Below are positions 7,322-11,015 of a stretch of DNA of 11,015 bases, one piece after another (position 1 is the first letter of the stretch; the number at the start of each line of letters is the position of its first letter). The stretch is from Bacteroidales bacterium (lineage in GTDB: Bacteria > Bacteroidota > Bacteroidia > Bacteroidales > UBA1402). Below the pieces are notes generated by a model that worked only from the letters and a program-made list of their open reading frames with translations, made no database searches and was not told the DNA's origin. Made by a program: the position numbers and the translations under genes. The stretch spans positions 1 to 11,015 of the forward strand of contig JALNXZ010000035.1 in assembly GCA_023230125.1 (NCBI GenBank), read 5' to 3'.

Positions 7322-7354
7322 CAAAAGTAAAGAAAAATCCTTTATGATTAGAAA
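7322..7354 (-). promoter_or_regulatory. Candidate Bacteroidetes-type promoter upstream of the EDD glycosyltransferase
   Basis: On the minus strand TACTTTTG (7329 to 7322) is a full match to the Bacteroidetes -7 consensus TAnnTTTG. TTTC (7354 to 7351), one mismatch from the -33 TTTG element, lies 21 bases upstream. A start of transcription would fall near 7314-7318. This would make the ATG at 7314 almost leaderless but leave about 20 bases before the ATG at 7296. It lies in one of the larger gaps of the block, so a second transcript starting here is plausible. The match is short and could be chance. Confidence 0.3.
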
Positions 7355-7397
7355 CCCATTTGTTTTCCTGACATTTGATTTGGACTATTTTGTAAAA

Positions 7398-8291
7398 TTA
7401 TGTTGTTGCTCTAATCAATCCCCTTCTAAAAAATGGTGGTCTCAAATTATCCAGGTCGTGAAGAAATAACATATAGCCCTTAGAAGCTTGACAGTCGAAA
7501 CCTTTTTGAATCAACAAATCTGATAACACGGAGAAATCTTGTTCCTGATGGTAGGTACAAACTGCAATTTTCAAATGGGATTTTTTCATTGTTTCAGACA
7601 TTCCTTCCAAAACTTGTTTTTCTGCCCCTTCAACATCAATTTTAATGATAGAAGGGATAAAATCTTTGTCAGCCAAATAGTGATCCAAAGTGATATTTTC
7701 GTTATTGTCTATGTTGGAAACAAACTTTCTGATAATTGTAACTTTTTCTTTCCACGGTTCGAAAGTCGCTTCCAAGGCTTCCACCCATTGAGGGTCGCGC
7801 TCAAAAAGCACGACCTGTTTCAACTTTTCAATATATTGCAATGAAAGGATCCCCTCAGCACTGCCTACATCAAGCAAAACATCATTTTCTTGTATGCTGA
7901 AAGGATCACTCATGTAACAGTGGGGAGAATCTTGGTCTTGTTCTGAAAGCAACCCACTGTAAAGGTATTGTATGGTTCTTTCTCTTGAGGAGCGTATAAA
8001 GTACAGGCGCTTGTCTTCATGCAGGACATAAGGTAGCCCTTTTAATTTATCGGTGAATACTTGTATTTTATTCCATTGATATTTCTTTGTGAAATCCGAA
8101 CAGAAAGTTTGGAGTGGATTCCTTTTCAAATAATTGATGGCATCTTTTAGGTCCGTATCGTCTGGTATATTTTTTGAATAATATTTCAAAATATCTTCCT
8201 TTTTACGAGCATAAGTTCTTTTCCTAAACAGGATATCTTTTTTGCATCCAATTTTATAGGAAATATTTTGAATGATTTTTTTCAATGACAT
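7398..8291 (-). CDS. FkbM family methyltransferase
   Basis: A 297-residue protein. An N-terminal region of ~125 residues is basic and not recognised as a separate domain. The C-terminal half is an FkbM-type SAM methyltransferase: motif I LLDVGSAEG (139-147), VVLFERDP (160-167, acidic residue binding the SAM ribose), TLDHYLAD (201-208), and the family hallmark IIKIDVEGAEKQVLEG (215-230). It ends with RPPFFRRGLIRATT, a common C-terminal signature of the polysaccharide-cluster members. FkbM enzymes O-methylate natural products and, in many Bacteroidota and Proteobacteria loci, sugars of surface glycans. It lies between two glycosyltransferases in the same direction, which supports glycan methylation (inference). 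Flanking gaps of 56 and 83 bases are larger than elsewhere in this block. Confidence 0.9.
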   Translation of the reverse strand: MSLKKIIQNISYKIGCKKDILFRKRTYARKKEDILKYYSKNIPDDTDLKDAINYLKRNPLQTFCSDFTKKYQWNKIQVFTDKLKGLPYVLHEDKRLYFIRSSRERTIQYLYSGLLSEQDQDSPHCYMSDPFSIQENDVLLDVGSAEGILSLQYIEKLKQVVLFERDPQWVEALEATFEPWKEKVTIIRKFVSNIDNNENITLDHYLADKDFIPSIIKIDVEGAEKQVLEGMSETMKKSHLKIAVCTYHQEQDFSVLSDLLIQKGFDCQASKGYMLFLHDLDNLRPPFFRRGLIRATT

Positions 8292-8320
8292 CTGATGAGG
8301 TATTTTGCTTGGTGGATAGA

Positions 8321-8345
8321 TTTTTTGATAGAGCCTTTTTTGATA
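8321..8345. repeat. 10-base direct repeat between FkbM and rhamnosyltransferase-like genes
   Basis: TTTTTTGATA occurs at 8321-8330 and again at 8336-8345 (TATCAAAAAA on the coding strand), with starts 15 bases apart, in the 56-base gap before the FkbM gene. It is A+T-rich and may be chance; no function is assigned. Confidence 0.3.
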
Positions 8346-8347
8346 TT

Positions 8348-9241
8348 TTAGTCTAAAAAATAATATTCTGAGGGTTTCTTGTTGATTCTTCTAAATTGAA
8401 TGACAACGTTGCTTTTTAGAAGTATTTTAATGGTGATTGAAAATAACCTGAAAAATTCTTTTGGCCCTGTATCGAAAAGGGCGATGAATGCTTTTTTGAA
8501 GCCACCAAGTACACCATATCCGAATGCGCTGAAAAAGTTACGGTTAATATTTGAATATTCAATAAGTTGAAAAAGAAGATCCTCTTTTTGAGGTTTCCTG
8601 CTTTCTCTGTCATGGTATCCAAAAGCGACCGGACAATATCCGATTTCGTAGCCATGATAATGCAGTCTGTTGATATAATCCATGTCTTCACCGTAATGAT
8701 GGAAAACGGGAGAGAAACCGCCGATTTCCTTGAGCGTTTTCTTTGGGAGCATCCATAGTGCCGCATTAATTTGGCGAACAGGAATCGGATCTGAACTTTT
8801 TTTCTGGAGAACTGATAAATTTATTTTCTCTCTCAAACCTGTATAAAGGGAAAAACCTTTATCCAAAGCATCTCCTTTGCCATTTAAATGTATCGGAGAC
8901 AGAATCCCAAAATTAGGATGTTTTTGAATGATTTCAATGAGTTTTTCAATGGTGTCGGCATCAAGCCAAGCATCTTGGTTTAACAAGAATACAAAATTGC
9001 AATTTTTATTTAGGGCTTGGCTTATGCCAATATTGTTGGCTTTACCAAAGCCTTCGTTACGCTGGTTCTTGATCAGGAACACTTCCGGGTAGTATTCTTC
9101 AACAAGTTTGATGGTATTGTCTGTTGAACAATTGTCTACAACAATGACATCAACAGGTTGTGTCGATTTTCTCAGACTTCCAAGACATTGATCAAGCCAT
9201 CGCTCAAAATTGTAAGATACTATAATTACTGCTATTTCCAT
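8348..9241 (-). CDS. Family 2 glycosyltransferase, rhamnosyltransferase-like
   Basis: A 297-residue GT-A enzyme. N-terminal strand MEIAVIIVSYN (1-11), VVDNCSTDNT (34-43, nucleotide-binding Asp/Ser loop), KNQRNEGFGKANNIGI (58-73), FVFLLNQDAWL (83-93, NQDAW replacing a strict DxD), INAALWMLPKKTLKEIGGF (158-176) and HHYGEDMDYINRLHYHGY (181-198, with the ED catalytic-base motif) are all typical of the WbbL/rhamnosyltransferase-like branch of GT2. The substrate is not certain because this branch also holds other specificities. After residue ~225 a C-terminal extension with hydrophobic and amphipathic stretches (around 257-280) may bind the membrane. It starts 26 bases after the flippase stop, consistent with cotranscription. 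The ATG at 9241 matches the expected family N-terminus exactly. Confidence 0.92.
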   Translation of the reverse strand: MEIAVIIVSYNFERWLDQCLGSLRKSTQPVDVIVVDNCSTDNTIKLVEEYYPEVFLIKNQRNEGFGKANNIGISQALNKNCNFVFLLNQDAWLDADTIEKLIEIIQKHPNFGILSPIHLNGKGDALDKGFSLYTGLREKINLSVLQKKSSDPIPVRQINAALWMLPKKTLKEIGGFSPVFHHYGEDMDYINRLHYHGYEIGYCPVAFGYHDRESRKPQKEDLLFQLIEYSNINRNFFSAFGYGVLGGFKKAFIALFDTGPKEFFRLFSITIKILLKSNVVIQFRRINKKPSEYYFLD

Positions 9242-9267
9242 TTCAGGCTATATATGATCAGATCTTG

Positions 9268-10713
9268 TCATTTTTTTCCAAATTGGCGTTCAACCCAGTT
9301 GAACATCTCTTTTGAGGCTTCCAGCTTAAATAGCTTACAACAAAGTATGTACAGGATTCCAACAAAGCCAATGCAAAATCCCAGATATACATAATTATTT
9401 GTAATGAGCAAACTTATAAAGTACGCTGCAATGCATAATAGCAAAGATAGGATCAAATAAGGGAAACAATCCTTGATTAAATTAAAAGCAGAATATTTGA
9501 TGACTCGCTTTGAAAGAAATAATGTCAACAATAAAGTTAGAAAGGAAGATAAAGCCCAACCGATGGCCAACCCTATGACACCATGTTTTATGGTAAAAAG
9601 TATGATGATCACCAATATGCCTTTTTTAATAATTTCTAGTATCAGCAATTCTTTTGACTGATTTTTAGCTAAAATGGATTCTTGTATAATGGTATTTATA
9701 GAGACAAAAATTCCGGAAAAGCAAAGTATTTGAAAAATAGGGATAGAAGTCAGCCATTTTTCTGTAATAAGTACAAGTAACAATGGCCTGGCAATCAGAA
9801 TCATTCCAAACATAACTGGAAAAATGAATAAGGACATGGTCTTGATCAATTTGCTTACAATACGTTTAAAACGTTCTTCATCATCATTTACATTTGAAAG
9901 CAAGGGCGCCAGAATGGTTCTGAATGTATTGGTAATCAATCCAGTCGGTATATCCTGATACTTACTGGCCTGCGAATAAAATCCAAGCTGTGTGATATTG
10001 TAGATACGCCCGATGAGAATGGAATAAATGTTATTGAAAACAGTCGTGATCAGGTTTGTAAGTAGAATCATACTGCTGAACGGAAAAAAACGTTTCAGTA
10101 CTTTTGAATCAAAAAAGAGAGTAGGTCTCCATTGACTGTAATACCAATAGAAAACCATGGTGAAAAAAGAATTCAACAAGGTTTGAATGACTAAAGCCCA
10201 AACACCCAGGCCTTCAAGAGCAGCAATGATTGCAAAGGTACTGGCTATCGTAAGAGCGAATACGTTGGCTTTTGTAAAAGATTTCAGATTCATATTCTTT
10301 GTCAAGTAGACATTCTGAATGTTGACAAATGAATTGAATATCAATGTGATGAAAAGTATACGCGATATTAAAGTAAGGGATGGCTGCTTAAAGAATAGGC
10401 TTATAAACGGAGCACAAAAGAAAAGAATGATGTAAAGTAACAGAGCGGAAACTACGTTATAGTAAAAAACTGTATTATACTCTGTTTGAGAATATTTGGG
10501 GCTATTCAGCAAAGCACGTGCAAAACCACTGTTGATGAATATCGTTGATAGTGCTATAAACAAAGAAAGGGCTCCCACCAACCCGAAATCCTTCGGTAAA
10601 AGAGTTCGTGCCAGAATGATACCTGTCACAAGATAAATAATCTGCTGCCCGAATTTGTCGATAAAGCTCCAACTTAAGGCAGAGGACGTTTTTTCTTTCA
10701 GCGTTTTTTCCAT
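9268..10713 (-). CDS. Wzx/WzxC-like oligosaccharide flippase (MOP superfamily)
   Basis: A 481-residue polytopic inner-membrane protein, the normal length for this family, with about 12-14 hydrophobic segments by eye and Lys/Arg-rich short loops. The N-terminus carries the family pattern: SSALSWSFIDKFGQQIIYLVTG (10-31), then LARTLLPKDFGLVG (34-47) and FINSGFARALL. A central basic segment around NVNDDEERFKRIVSKLIKT precedes further membrane spans. Family knowledge: these proteins flip undecaprenyl-pyrophosphate-linked oligosaccharides from the cytoplasmic to the periplasmic face. WzxC-like members accompany colanic-acid-type and many Bacteroidota O-antigen or capsule clusters. It starts 27 bases after the waaA stop and is followed by glycosyltransferases, so it probably exports the glycan they build. 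No Wzy polymerase is visible in the window, so whether the cargo is a repeat unit or a complete glycan is open. Confidence 0.92.
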   Translation of the reverse strand: MEKTLKEKTSSALSWSFIDKFGQQIIYLVTGIILARTLLPKDFGLVGALSLFIALSTIFINSGFARALLNSPKYSQTEYNTVFYYNVVSALLLYIILFFCAPFISLFFKQPSLTLISRILFITLIFNSFVNIQNVYLTKNMNLKSFTKANVFALTIASTFAIIAALEGLGVWALVIQTLLNSFFTMVFYWYYSQWRPTLFFDSKVLKRFFPFSSMILLTNLITTVFNNIYSILIGRIYNITQLGFYSQASKYQDIPTGLITNTFRTILAPLLSNVNDDEERFKRIVSKLIKTMSLFIFPVMFGMILIARPLLLVLITEKWLTSIPIFQILCFSGIFVSINTIIQESILAKNQSKELLILEIIKKGILVIIILFTIKHGVIGLAIGWALSSFLTLLLTLFLSKRVIKYSAFNLIKDCFPYLILSLLLCIAAYFISLLITNNYVYLGFCIGFVGILYILCCKLFKLEASKEMFNWVERQFGKK

Positions 10714-10740
10714 TTCATGGGTGATTCTTTGCTGAGATTC

Positions 10741-11015
10741 TTATAAATTGATTGTTTGAAGTATCTTGATTGTGCCACCACTTCCGATTCTCACCATTTC
10801 ACCGGCCATTTTACCGGCTTCCTTCCTGTCCTCATCATTGATCAGGAACTTATCAAGAAGCATTTCCAGCGATTCTTTTGAATCGAAGCTAAAACCACCT
10901 CCACAAGATATCAACTCTTCTGCCTCGATGAATTTTTTAAAATTCGGCCCAAACAAGACCGGAATGCTATAAACTGCTGCCTCTAGAGTGTTATGGATAC
11001 CTGTTCCGAAGCCCC
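10741..11015 (-). CDS. waaA: 3-deoxy-D-manno-octulosonic acid (Kdo) transferase, C-terminal part; 5' end beyond window
   Basis: The frame is open to the right edge, so the gene begins outside the window; 90 C-terminal residues are visible. They read GFGTGIHNTLEAAVYSIPVL, then FGPNFKKFIEAEELISCGGG. This matches the Bacteroidota WaaA/KdtA C-terminal signature (G-F-G-x-G-I-H-N-x-x-E-A, then FGP-x-[FY]-x-KF-x-EA), corresponding to the GGGHNPLEP / MGPHTFNF region of the E. coli enzyme, where the CMP-Kdo binding site lies in the second GT-B domain. Family knowledge: WaaA transfers Kdo from CMP-Kdo to lipid IVA at the cytoplasmic face of the inner membrane, an essential-type step of LPS core synthesis. 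The TTG at 10956 is an internal Leu codon, not a start. The flippase gene follows after 27 bases on the same strand, suggesting waaA leads into the glycan operon. Confidence 0.9.
   Translation of the reverse strand, partial: GFGTGIHNTLEAAVYSIPVLFGPNFKKFIEAEELISCGGGFSFDSKESLEMLLDKFLINDEDRKEAGKMAGEMVRIGSGGTIKILQTINL

Noticed and set aside
8416..8766. 116-codon minus-strand ORF, and several 60-150 codon ORFs elsewhere on the opposite strand of real genes
   Set aside because: They overlap genes with clear family motifs in another frame and show Cys/Met/Ser-rich, motif-free translations typical of shadow ORFs, including the 151-codon one at 3882-4337.

Overview
This window looks like a piece of a surface-polysaccharide / lipopolysaccharide (LPS) glycosylation locus from a member of the Bacteroidota, probably the order Bacteroidales. 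The reasons are: a YfhO-type membrane protein of the Bacteroidota kind; a Kdo transferase (WaaA/KdtA) C-terminus with the GFGxGIHNxxEA signature, which implies a Gram-negative with lipid A; weak or absent Shine-Dalgarno sequences; A+T-rich codon use; and one plausible Bacteroidetes-type -7 promoter element (TAnnTTTG). Genus cannot be decided from the sequence alone.

The genes form two convergent blocks that fill the window almost completely; the longest gap without a confident gene is 88 bases. The plus-strand block (1-3490) holds the C-terminal 503 residues of a YfhO-family protein, an HxRRGD-type (GT11-like) putative fucosyltransferase, and an unfamiliar protein with a GT-B-like C-terminal motif. 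The minus-strand block reads from the right edge to 3504: WaaA 3' end, a Wzx/MOP-type flippase, a rhamnosyltransferase-like GT2, an FkbM-family methyltransferase, an EDD-motif glycosyltransferase, a GT4 glycosyltransferase, a class I SAM methyltransferase, and a WcaE-like GT2. The last three genes are packed with 1-base or ATGA-overlap junctions. The two blocks meet tail to tail with only 13 bases between their stop codons.

Working model (inference): the minus-strand genes assemble and methylate an oligosaccharide on the cytoplasmic face of the inner membrane. The flippase moves the lipid-linked glycan across, and linkage to waaA ties the locus to LPS. The two plus-strand transferases probably add further decorations. 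No polymerase (Wzy), chain-length regulator, priming transferase, ligase or nucleotide-sugar synthesis gene is visible, so the locus is either incomplete here or makes a short, non-polymerised glycan. No rRNA, tRNA, CRISPR array, insertion sequence or attachment site was recognised.

I found no clear new system. The points most worth checking are the unfamiliar glycosyltransferase-like gene at 2552-3490, a 9-base homopolymer near the start of the GT4 gene (possible slippage site), a candidate internal promoter that changes the preferred start of the EDD glycosyltransferase, and a 25-codon ORF that exactly fills the largest gap.
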